A stretch of 15,107 nucleotides of DNA from an uncultured Christensenella sp. GTDB lineage: Bacteria; Bacillota; Clostridia; Christensenellales; Borkfalkiaceae. The position numbers and the translations under genes are program-made. Of this stretch, positions 6,855-13,500 are shown piece by piece. Location of the stretch: positions 1-15,107 of the forward strand of contig CAJTVA010000032.1 in the NCBI GenBank assembly GCA_910579585.1, in the 5' to 3' direction. Every line of letters begins with the position of its first letter. The first letter of the stretch is position 1. The notes beneath the pieces are model-generated. The model searched no databases and was not told the DNA's origin. It saw only the letters and a program-made list of their open reading frames with translations.

Positions 6855-7100
6855 ATGAATAATTTACTTTGTTTCGTATCGGTTGAGTTCCCCGCCGACC
6901 CCAACGTAGCGGGGTGGACGTATTGGTACCTGTGCGAATACGACGGCGCGGAAGTGGGTGATGCGGTCCTTGCCCCGCTAGGGCGGCACAACGGCGTGCA
7001 ACAGGGGGTTATACGCGCGGTCAGGTACGCGAAAGAAGAGGGCGCGCCCTATCCCTTACACAGCATAAAAAAGATAAAACAACTAAAAAAGAATAAATAA
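6855..7100 (+). CDS. Small conserved-looking protein, weak PriA N-terminal similarity
   Basis: This is an 81-residue protein with no signal peptide. The central part (VGDAVLAPLGRHNGVQQGVIRAV, about residues 34-56) resembles the small beta-barrel start of primosomal helicase PriA, where a VGDxVxVPFG-type motif appears, but the helicase itself is absent; it may be a stand-alone domain of the same fold. It ends in a lysine-rich tail (IKKIKQLKKNK), compatible with nucleic-acid binding. No Shine-Dalgarno sequence precedes the ATG, and the -10 box ends only 6 bases before it, so translation is probably leaderless. The next gene's ribosome site begins right at its stop codon, so the two are one transcript. 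Function is unknown. Confidence 0.65.
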   Translation: MNNLLCFVSVEFPADPNVAGWTYWYLCEYDGAEVGDAVLAPLGRHNGVQQGVIRAVRYAKEEGAPYPLHSIKKIKQLKKNK

Positions 7101-7126
7101 AGGAGATAGGCGCAAACTGCCTTTAT
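7097..7126 (+). promoter_or_regulatory. Hairpin covering the ribosome site of the next gene
   Basis: ATAAAGG (7097-7103) can pair with CCTTTAT (7120-7126), burying AAGGAGA in the stem base and ending at the ATG (7127). An alternative small stem, AGGC (7108-7111) with GCCT (7119-7122), would free the ribosome site. The unusual 20-base gap from the ribosome site to the ATG makes structure-dependent translation plausible. Confidence 0.35.
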
Positions 7127-7540
7127 ATGGTAATTATGGAAGAGATTTGCGACGCGTTCGACAGCGCGGAAACAGTTAATATCTACAACGGCGGAGTAAA
7201 AACAAGCTATTCGGCGGGCGGCGAAGAGTACGTCAAAATTTTGTCTTGCTGGAACGATATGATTTCCAGCGCGCACCAAATGCCCGCGTTCGGCGTAAGC
7301 ATAAACGCTTACACCGTCGAAGAAATGAAGAAAGGTCTTTGGCTGGAATTCGACTTTAACACGGTTTTAGAGTGCAACGGTATGCCCTTTGAAAAACTGC
7401 TTGTAAAGGTGGAAAAGGAATATCAGGGCTTCAACCTTATCCGCTATACCACGGAAAGCGGTTATGACGGCAGATGCTTCTATTTAGACCTTTTCGGCAA
7501 AAATATGGGCAATTTATACGACTTATTGTTGAATTTGTAG
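7127..7540 (+). CDS. Hypothetical protein, 137 aa
   Basis: I do not recognise this protein. It is acidic, soluble and rich in aromatic residues, with alternating strand-like segments (VNIYNGGVKTSYSAGGEEYVKILSCW split across 18-43; LWLEFDFNTVL; FNLIRYT; CFYLDLFG) and a leucine-rich end (MGNLYDLLLNL), suggesting a compact alpha/beta fold. There is no signal peptide or membrane segment. AAGGAGA lies 20 bases before the ATG at 7127 and 29 before a second ATG at 7136, both longer than usual. It follows the 81-residue gene with no promoter between, so it is the second gene of that transcript. Codon use matches adhE, so it appears native to this genome. The call as a real gene rests on frame length, position and ribosome site. 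Confidence 0.65.
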   Translation: MVIMEEICDAFDSAETVNIYNGGVKTSYSAGGEEYVKILSCWNDMISSAHQMPAFGVSINAYTVEEMKKGLWLEFDFNTVLECNGMPFEKLLVKVEKEYQGFNLIRYTTESGYDGRCFYLDLFGKNMGNLYDLLLNL

Positions 7541-7608
7541 CTATTATATAGTACTATGTCACACATAATCGTTTAAAAACGGGCGAAAAACTGAAATTTT
7601 GCAATAAA

Positions 7609-7635
7609 AAAGCGGGTTCTTATGGAACCCGCTTT
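7609..7635. terminator. Bidirectional terminator between converging genes
   Basis: AAAGCGGGTTC (7609-7619) and GAACCCGCTTT (7625-7635) form a perfect 11-base-pair stem with a 5-base loop. On the minus strand the stem is followed by a run of T residues (A-run 7606-7611 on plus), serving the TSCPD gene; on the plus strand it can serve the 137-residue gene. Confidence 0.85.
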
Positions 7636-7670
7636 AAATTTACTTAACCGTATTTTTGTAAGATACAATC

Positions 7671-7702
7671 GCTCCTCTGTAATTCCGAGCGTAGCCGAGA
7701 AG
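7671..7702. repeat. Remnant of a dispersed intergenic repeat
   Basis: The segment around CCTCTGTAATTCCGAGCG and TAGCCGAGAAG resembles the short repeat seen between genes in many Bacillota, where a TGTCATTCCGAGCGnAGCCGAG-like core is common. Only a fragment is present. Identification is by memory of the motif. Confidence 0.35.
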
Positions 7703-7704
7703 CT

Positions 7705-7953
7705 TTACTTTGTCTTTTTATAAGCCGCAATCGCCTTTGAAAGCTGGTCGGGGCAAGAGGTGCCGTTGCGGCAAATCACGCCCGATAACAGCGTTTCAAT
7801 CTCGTCGATGTCCTTGCCCTCGCAAAGCCTGCCGACGCCCTGCAAGTTACCGTTGCAACCGCCTATGAATTTAAGGTTGTGAATTTTGTTGTTTTCGTCA
7901 ACTTCGAAAACAATCTGGCGCGAACAAGTGCCCGAAGTAGTGTAGGTGAACAT
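7705..7953 (-). CDS. TSCPD domain-containing protein (TIGR03905-like)
   Basis: This 82-residue protein carries the signature that names the family, T65-S-C67-P-D69, in CRNGTSCPDQL. Cysteines C10, C33, C44, C61 and C67 are spread along the chain; in this family and at the C terminus of some B12-dependent ribonucleotide reductases such cysteines are thought to bind metal or do redox work. The GGCNGN motif (31-36) is also typical. It is full length for the stand-alone family. The probable ribosome site is a G-run about 5 bases ahead of the ATG on the minus strand. It lies 21 bases after the DUF4364 gene and is probably co-transcribed with it. Physiological role is unknown; a link to nucleotide reduction is only suggested by the domain. 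Confidence 0.9.
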   Translation of the reverse strand: MFTYTTSGTCSRQIVFEVDENNKIHNLKFIGGCNGNLQGVGRLCEGKDIDEIETLLSGVICRNGTSCPDQLSKAIAAYKKTK

Positions 7954-7974
7954 ATAACCCCCGTAAGTTGCGAT

Positions 7975-8499
7975 TTAGTCGCAAAGATTTTCGTAGATAA
8001 CGGAATAAACGTCCGCCGCTTTTTCTTCCCATTTTTTATAAATGGCTTTGGCGGTTTTTTTGTCGGGAACGACGAATTTCAGCTCTAAAAGCGGTTGAAC
8101 AGGCGCAAGAATTTTCAACGACACGGTAAAAGTTCCGTCCATATTCTGATAGTAGTCAGAGCGGCACTCCTGCCTGTTGCGGTATCGCGCGCTGTTCTTT
8201 TTGACGAACTGCGAAATCTCCTCCCTGACGCTTTTAGGTATATTTATATAGAAATTCGCAAGCGATTCCCTGCCGTCGGGGGTGATGGTATAAAGAGTAT
8301 CGTCATCCTCGTTCACAACGCAGATAAAATTGTCGTCTATAAGCTTATGAATTACGTTGACGCAGTCCATATACCCCATCCAGCTGTTGGAAGTGGAGCA
8401 CATATCCACAATCGTCCGCTCGGACAGGGCGCTTTCCATTTTATCGAAAACGAAAAGAATTATTAACTTGTTGGTAGAAGTTTCGCCTGTGTTCAACAT
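7975..8499 (-). CDS. DUF4364 family protein, winged-helix-like
   Basis: This 174-residue cytoplasmic protein fits the DUF4364 family of Clostridia. Its N terminus (NKLIILFVFDKMESALSERTIV, residues 10-31) and the following helix and wing (MDCVNVIHKLIDDNFICVV, then DTLYTITPDGRESLANF) form a winged-helix fold as in PadR/MarR-like regulators. The C-terminal half holds beta strands (GTFTVSLKIL, LLELKFVVP) and a final helix. It probably binds DNA, though targets are unknown. The ATG at 8497-8499 has no clear ribosome site; a small hairpin (8515-8527) sits in the short leader. A strong divergent promoter drives it and the TSCPD gene follows in the same direction. Confidence 0.82.
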   Translation of the reverse strand: MLNTGETSTNKLIILFVFDKMESALSERTIVDMCSTSNSWMGYMDCVNVIHKLIDDNFICVVNEDDDTLYTITPDGRESLANFYINIPKSVREEISQFVKKNSARYRNRQECRSDYYQNMDGTFTVSLKILAPVQPLLELKFVVPDKKTAKAIYKKWEEKAADVYSVIYENLCD

Positions 8500-8534
8500 A
8501 ATAAATCAAAAACCGCAAAAAATTTGCTTTTTAT

Positions 8535-8563
8535 ATTATACATAATAAATAAAATAAAATCAA
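8535..8563 (-). promoter_or_regulatory. Promoter of the DUF4364-TSCPD operon
   Basis: On the minus strand, TTGATT (complement of 8558-8563), a 17-base spacer and a perfect TATAAT (complement of 8535-8540). The predicted leader is about 30 bases. It diverges from the promoter at about 8570-8612 on the other strand. Confidence 0.75.
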
Positions 8564-8569
8564 GATTAT

Positions 8570-8612
8570 TTGTTTAAAAATACTACAATTTTATAATATA
8601 TTGTGATATAAT
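8570..8612 (+). promoter_or_regulatory. Promoter region with two TATAAT boxes
   Basis: TTGTTT (8570-8575), 16 bases, TATAAT (8592-8597). A second, extended -10 element TGATATAAT (8604-8612) follows. The second box overlaps the ATG at 8611, which is why that ATG is not taken as the translation start. Confidence 0.6.
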
Positions 8613-8652
8613 GAAAAAAACGCACGAAAGAACCCAAGGGGCGCATAAAAAA

Positions 8653-9384
8653 ATGACGGATACAAAAGAACAGATAAAATCATTTTTAGACAAATGCGAA
8701 GAACTTAAAAGCTGTAAATTCATAATGGCAACCACGAAAATCAAAGACTTGCTTAAATGCATAGTCAATTGCCCCGAATTATACAGGCTTTTCGAAGCAG
8801 TCACGAAAGACTTCAACTATATTTCGGCAAAAAGCCGTTGCCTTGTAACGGTCAACGACGGGGTGTTTACAAGAAGCTACGTCGTCCTGCCCGATACGGT
8901 CGGTCAAAGATTAGCCTTTATTTTTTGCCTTTTGGTCGAGTTCGACAAAGATAATATCAACTTAAACGACTTTTTAAGACAGTACTTCCCCGAAGACGGC
9001 AGTTATTTTGCAAGCTATCAGGCTTTCTGTAACACCGTAATCAAGGGCTTGCAAGACTGCATAATTCAGATTTTCAGAGAAGAAGTGGGCAACATCGAAG
9101 CCGAGCGTGCTCTTTCCGCCCGCGCAGGCGAGATTTTATCCTCTCTGTCGGTTGCGCTTTCGCAGGAAGCCGAATTTTTAACCCACCGCCGCATAGACGA
9201 CGAAGAGAAAGAGAACGGCTTGAAGATTCTTTCCGCCCTTGCAAAAAACATCAAAGCGGGCGACATAGAGAATGTTGACGCGTTAATCTGCGGTTATAGC
9301 TACTTCGTATTAAATAATAAATGCGTGTCCGACGGCGTAGCCGAAATTATAGAGCTTATCGAAGCTTACGAAAAGAATTTATGA
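8653..9384 (+). CDS. Conserved-looking protein of unknown function, 243 aa
   Basis: I do not recognise a named family. The protein is largely helical and cytoplasmic: a cysteine-containing N-terminal part (CEELKSCKFIMATTKIKDLLKCIVNCPELY, split across residues 15-44), a middle segment with strands (RCLVTVNDGVF, RSYVVLP), a hydrophobic patch (RLAFIFCLLVEFDKDN) and helices to the end. The frame also has an ATG at 8611, but that overlaps the extended -10 box, so transcripts from it would lack that codon. The ATG at 8653 has AAGGGG (8636-8641) 11 bases upstream and is preferred. Its stop overlaps the Nudix start (ATGA at 9381-9384), so the two are translationally coupled and probably work in the same process. 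If transcription starts upstream at the first -10 box, the 257-residue version remains possible. Confidence 0.75.
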   Translation: MTDTKEQIKSFLDKCEELKSCKFIMATTKIKDLLKCIVNCPELYRLFEAVTKDFNYISAKSRCLVTVNDGVFTRSYVVLPDTVGQRLAFIFCLLVEFDKDNINLNDFLRQYFPEDGSYFASYQAFCNTVIKGLQDCIIQIFREEVGNIEAERALSARAGEILSSLSVALSQEAEFLTHRRIDDEEKENGLKILSALAKNIKAGDIENVDALICGYSYFVLNNKCVSDGVAEIIELIEAYEKNL

Positions 9385-9914
9385 AATTATCGGAAAAAAA
9401 GCTTTGCGGAAAAACCGTGTACGACGGCAAAATATTGAAACTTGAAGTCGACACGGTCGAACTGCCCGACGGCGCGACGGCACAGCGCGAATGCGTCCGT
9501 CACTCGGGCGGCGCCGCGGTGCTTTGCGTAGAGGGCGGCAAGGTACTTCTCGTCAGGCAGTTCAGATACCTGTACGGAAAAGAGCTTTACGAAATCCCCG
9601 CGGGCAAGCTCGACGGGGGAGAGGAGCCAGCACAAGCCGCCGCGCGTGAACTTAAAGAAGAAACGGGAATGACGGCGAAGCTTTCGCCGTACCTGAAAAT
9701 TTACCCCACCCCGGGCTATACCGACGAGGTTATACATATTTATATAGCCGAGGACTGCAAACGGGTCGGCGGGCAAAGTCTTGACGATGGCGAATTTTTA
9801 GAACCTGTTTATAAACCTGTAAAAGAGGTGCTTGCGCTTATCGAAAGCGGAGAAATCACCGATGCGAAAACCGTCGCCGCGATATATAAATACGTTTCCG
9901 AAACCCGAATATAA
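9381..9914 (+). CDS. nudF: Nudix hydrolase, ADP-ribose pyrophosphatase type
   Basis: This 177-residue cytoplasmic enzyme probably splits ADP-ribose to AMP and ribose 5-phosphate. It has a complete Nudix box at residues 75-97: G75, five residues, E81, seven residues, R89-E90, then E93-E94 and G96. The N-terminal strand region (VYDGKILKLEVDTVELPDG) and FRYLYGKELYEIPAGK ahead of the box are typical of the ADP-ribose branch, as is the ending of the box region in PTPGYTDEVIHIY. The frame extends upstream to 9321 inside the neighbouring gene, but the start at 9381 is chosen because it overlaps that gene's stop and aligns with the family's normal length. Tandem terminators follow. Substrate preference within the Nudix family is inferred, not proven. 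Confidence 0.9.
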   Translation: MKLSEKKLCGKTVYDGKILKLEVDTVELPDGATAQRECVRHSGGAAVLCVEGGKVLLVRQFRYLYGKELYEIPAGKLDGGEEPAQAAARELKEETGMTAKLSPYLKIYPTPGYTDEVIHIYIAEDCKRVGGQSLDDGEFLEPVYKPVKEVLALIESGEITDAKTVAAIYKYVSETRI

Positions 9915-9922
9915 AAACCTGA

Positions 9923-9952
9923 AAGCCGCCCGCGGGAACCCGCGGGCGGCTT
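9923..9952. terminator. Perfect 14-bp GC-rich hairpin after the Nudix gene
   Basis: AAGCCGCCCGCGGG (9923-9936) and CCCGCGGGCGGCTT (9939-9952) are perfect complements around AA. It begins 9 bases after the stop codon. The T-tract is short (TT), so it probably works together with the next hairpin. Confidence 0.75.
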
Positions 9953-9966
9953 AATTCGATTGACCG

Positions 9967-9995
9967 AAAAACGGGCGCATTTGCGCCCGTTTTTT
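9967..9995 (+). terminator. Rho-independent terminator, second in tandem
   Basis: AAAAACGGGCGC (9967-9978) and GCGCCCGTTTTT (9983-9994) form a perfect 12-base-pair stem around ATTT, ending in six T residues. The A-run on the left arm would also let it act on minus-strand transcripts. Confidence 0.9.
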
Positions 9996-10042
9996 GCGTA
10001 TTTTTAGGTGCGTTTTTCGCCCGTGAAACAATATGAAAAAAG

Positions 10043-10067
10043 TACACCTAATATTATATTAGGTGTA
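10043..10067. repeat. 25-base perfect palindrome, copy 1
   Basis: TACACCTAATAT (10043-10054), central T, ATATTAGGTGTA (10056-10067): perfect arms. Copy 2 at 10191-10215 matches it at 23 of 25 positions directly, or 24 of 25 as an inverted repeat. It could be a protein-binding site, a recombination site or an RNA hairpin. Confidence 0.9.
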
Positions 10068-10139
10068 TCTTTCTTGTCTGAAAAGCCCGCTTTTTGGCAC
10101 TATTTGGTAGCCGGAATTAGAAAAAACCCCAGAATATGC

Positions 10140-10168
10140 TTGACTTTTTGATTTTTTGGTGCTATATT
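10140..10168 (+). promoter_or_regulatory. Promoter between the twin palindromes
   Basis: TTGACT (10140-10145), a 17-base spacer and TATATT (10163-10168), each 5 of 6 matches to consensus. It points toward the giant secreted-protein gene at 10592 and would give a leader of about 415 bases. I see no better promoter closer to that gene. Confidence 0.6.
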
Positions 10169-10190
10169 TAGGTCACGGAAAGCAATTTGG

Positions 10191-10223
10191 TACATCTAAT
10201 ATAATATTAGGTGTATCGTTTTT
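10191..10223 (+). repeat. 25-base palindrome, copy 2, with T-run
   Basis: TACATCTAATAT (10191-10202), central A, ATATTAGGTGTA (10204-10215), with one G-T pair. TCGTTTTT follows, so an RNA made from the promoter just upstream could form a terminator-like hairpin within about 50 bases of its start. Confidence 0.8.
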
Positions 10224-10470
10224 GCAGGTGATTTTGCCAATTTTTGGCAACATTTTCCGCCCCGAACCGAGGGGGGAAACAACTCAATTCCCCCCTATAT
10301 ATGCCTTAAATACCGCATTTCGGCGCAAAAATCGATACGGAACAAAATACCCCCAAAACCGTTAAAAACAAAAAATCGTGAAACAATTTTTTTTGAACGG
10401 CTAAAAATCGGCAAAAATTCGCCTTAATTCAGCGTTCACTTTTGGGGGCAGTTTTCACCGCAAAAATCGA
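10224..10470. other. Noncoding leader with stacked inverted repeats
   Basis: No gene is supported. Inverted repeats present: TTGCCAA/TTGGCAA (10234-10250); AGGGGGGAA/TTCCCCCCT (10270-10296); CCCCCAAAA (10350-10358) with TTTTGGGGG (10440-10448), enclosing CCGTT (10359-10363) with AACGG (10396-10400). Direct repeats: CGCAAAAATCGAT at 10324-10336 and 10459-10471, and CGTGAAACAAT at 10022-10032 and 10377-10387. It may be a structured 5' leader or an accumulation of decayed small repeats. Confidence 0.5.
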
Positions 10471-10547
10471 TGACTGATGAGGTAATAAACACAGCCTCAC
10501 CACCGCTCCGCAAGCTTCGTGGAGCCTCCCCCAAGGGGGAAGCCTAA
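10471..10547. repeat. Decayed dispersed repeat with three stem-loops
   Basis: The segment opens with TGACTGATGAGG and contains GCTCC (10505-10509)/GGAGC (10521-10525) and TCCCCC/GGGGGA (10527-10540). The order, a GATGAGG start, a CG-rich hairpin, then CCTCCCCCAAGGGGGAAGCC, resembles a dispersed repeat common between genes in gut Clostridia. It lies in the leader of the giant gene. Confidence 0.45.
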
Positions 10548-10591
10548 AATGTTGTCAATAAAATCCCCCCGAGAGGGGAAAGGAGATATTT

Positions 10592-13500
10592 ATGATATTA
10601 AAAAAGGTAAAGACGAAAATCGCCGCGGCAGTCCTTATGGTTGCCCTAGCGATATGTGCCGTTTGCGGCGCCTTTATCGGGCTTAGCGGTCAGACCGCAA
10701 GCGCCAATGCAACAGGCACCGCAATTGACATTTCGGGTACAGGCGGCGACCTGTTTAACGCCGCTAACCTGCAAACCGTAATGGGCAAGATTATCGGCAA
10801 AGACAAAGCCTCGTACAACGAGCTGAAAGCTTACATAGACAAACAACCCGAAAAGCAGTACGAGTCGTCTTTGTTCAATAACGGCGCAGGATACTTCACC
10901 GTAAAACTCGGCGGAATCGACTGGAACGTCGTATTCGCTTCCGAGGACACTAACGGCGAAGTTGTTGCAACTCTTTGGCAGGCTTCTAGCACGCTTACTT
11001 CACAGTGGCATACCTGGTATTCGACGGATAAAACTTTGTATTACCCCTCGAATATGTACGGAACAAGCTTCATAAGGGCTTCGCTCGTAAACTCGGCTTA
11101 CGCTTATCAGGCGATAGACGAAACCACGACGGGAACCTCGGGGTCGGGTAGCGGCTCGACGGCGAACAGGCAGTTCTTCGACCACATCAACACGACCAAC
11201 GCGGTGCAGACTGTGGAAAAACTCCCCATCACCGCAAACACCGGCAGACCTTCGAGCACGACGGCGGCTGAAGTGGAAGTTCCCGTCAACGAAGTTTATC
11301 AGACTTATCACCCCATAGTTTCGGCTTACGATAAGTACCTAGACACTCCCTCGCAAATGCCTTGGCAGTGGTACCAGTCCAACCAAAAGATTTACGGCTA
11401 CGACTGGTGGGGTAACTGTAAAAACGACGGTATTTTCGGCGCCGACTACGGCAGTTGGTGGTCGCCTGACGACGATTACACGGGCAAAAACAGCTACTCC
11501 GCGTGGGGCGCGGACAAAATCTGGCTCCCCAGTGGCTACGAAACGGGCTACAATAACACTTGGTCGGGAAGCACTTTCCCCAACCCTACACAGCGTTCCG
11601 GTATTTGGGGATTACCCTCTTCGGCACGTCTGAATAACGGAGAGATATCCTGGCTGCGTTCGGGCCACAACAATTATGCTCGCCGTGCTGGCTATCTGAG
11701 CACTGACGGCAACTACAACAGTGACTATGTTACTTCTTCGTACGCTGTGCGTCCCGCGCTTCACTTAAATCTCAAATCTGCCGCGTCAGCGGCGGGGCTG
11801 GTCGTTGACGCGCCTACGTTCAAAGACGGCACCATAACGAAAACAGTCGTATACAACGGCACGGAACAGGAATTCGAACTCACCACACCCGAAACGGGTG
11901 TGAGCGTTGCGGTCAGTTCCCCCGCGGCGTACGACAGTACGTCACATAAAATCAAGGCGACCGCGGCGGGAACGTACACCGTAACGCTTAGCCCGAACGC
12001 GGGCTACGGCTGGTCTGACGGAAGTATAGGCCCCAAACAGCTTACTATAACAATCAAGCCGAAAGAGCTGACCGCCATCAATTGGCTGAACGGTACTTCG
12101 GCGCTGGCTTCCGACGGTAAGGTAACTTACACGGGCAACCAGATTATAATAAACGCGACGGCGGACGGCGCAGATATTTCGACGACCGACAAAGAAACCG
12201 TCAAACTGCCCGTAATAATTTCGGGCGATAACGTCAATGCGGGCACGTTTACCGCAACGGCAATAAACACCAACCCCAACTACGTATTCTCGTCGTCGCT
12301 GGATACTACCAAGACCGTGACTATTGAGAAAAAGGCTATAAGCGTAGACTGGAACGTTGCAAACAACGCTCAGTTCGTCTACAACGGCGAAAACTTCGCG
12401 CCCGAAGCTACGTTCATAGCGGCGAACGGCTTGCCCGTGACCCTGCCCGTAACGCTTACGAAGGACGGCACGACCGTAACCGAAGCCGTTGACGCGGGCG
12501 AATACGTCGCAACCGTTGCGGCGGGAGATTACTTCTCTAACTATAATTTGGCGAGTGCGGCTACCGTATCGTTCAAAATCAACAAGGCGCAAATCACCGC
12601 AAGCGACGTGGAGTGGAGCTTCACCGAGGGCGCGAAATTTGCGACGGGTGCGAAGCCCTCGCTTACGGCTTTGTACCGTTACAACAACGTAACTTACAGC
12701 CTTACAATCGCTATTACGACGACTGACGGCAACACTACGACCTGGGCGGCGGGCGGATACACTGCAACGGCTTCGCTTGCGACGGGTATGGACAATTTCG
12801 AAATTTCAGGCACGGTTTCGCGTACGTTTAATCTTACAGAAACCGCAAGCGGAAATTACACGGTTATATGGGAGGGTTACAGTGCCGTTGCGAACTATAA
12901 CGGCGCGGAACAGAAACCCAGCGGATACATAATTTCGGACGGCGAAAAGCTTGCTATAAACGTTGCCGTAGAAAAATGGAACGGCTCTGCGTGGGTGGCG
13001 GCGACTTCCGCAAAAGACGCGGGCACGTACCGCTTCACCGCGACAAAGGACGGCTACACGCTTTTAAACGATAAAGTAGAATGCAGAATTGACCCGAGGG
13101 TTATTTCGGTTGATTACGCAAATCTGACGGGCTTAACGCATGGTACTACGGTCAACGTAATTGCGTCCACGACCGACCCCGTTGCAAAAGCCGAGGTCGA
13201 CGCGGGTATTCTTACCTTTGCGGTAACGGGTAGCGGCAGAGTTGCGGGCACGCATATCGTATCCGTTGAAGCGCAGGTAGACGGCATCGGCGGAAGCAAG
13301 GTTGCTTCGGGCAACTATTCCGTTTCCAACTCGACTGCGGTTCAGACTATCGGTAAAAAAGTGCTTACCGCGACCGACATCGACTGGATTCTGTCTTTCA
13401 CCTATGACGGAAACATCAAAATTCCCGAGGGCAAGGTAAAAGCAAGTGCGCTCACCGCAGGAGATTTAGCGGGCGGCGCGTACGTTATCTTCGAATTCGT

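Noticed and set aside
10156..10365. 69-codon plus-strand frame in the leader region
   Set aside because: It runs through the palindrome and C/G hairpins, has no ribosome site and its translation resembles no protein.
10043..10547. CRISPR array
   Set aside because: Repeats are few, irregularly spaced and differ in type; there are no regular spacers and no cas genes.
11942..12592. 216-codon minus-strand frame opposite the giant gene
   Set aside because: Its arginine- and tyrosine-rich translation is typical of an antisense shadow of GC-ending codons; no ribosome site.
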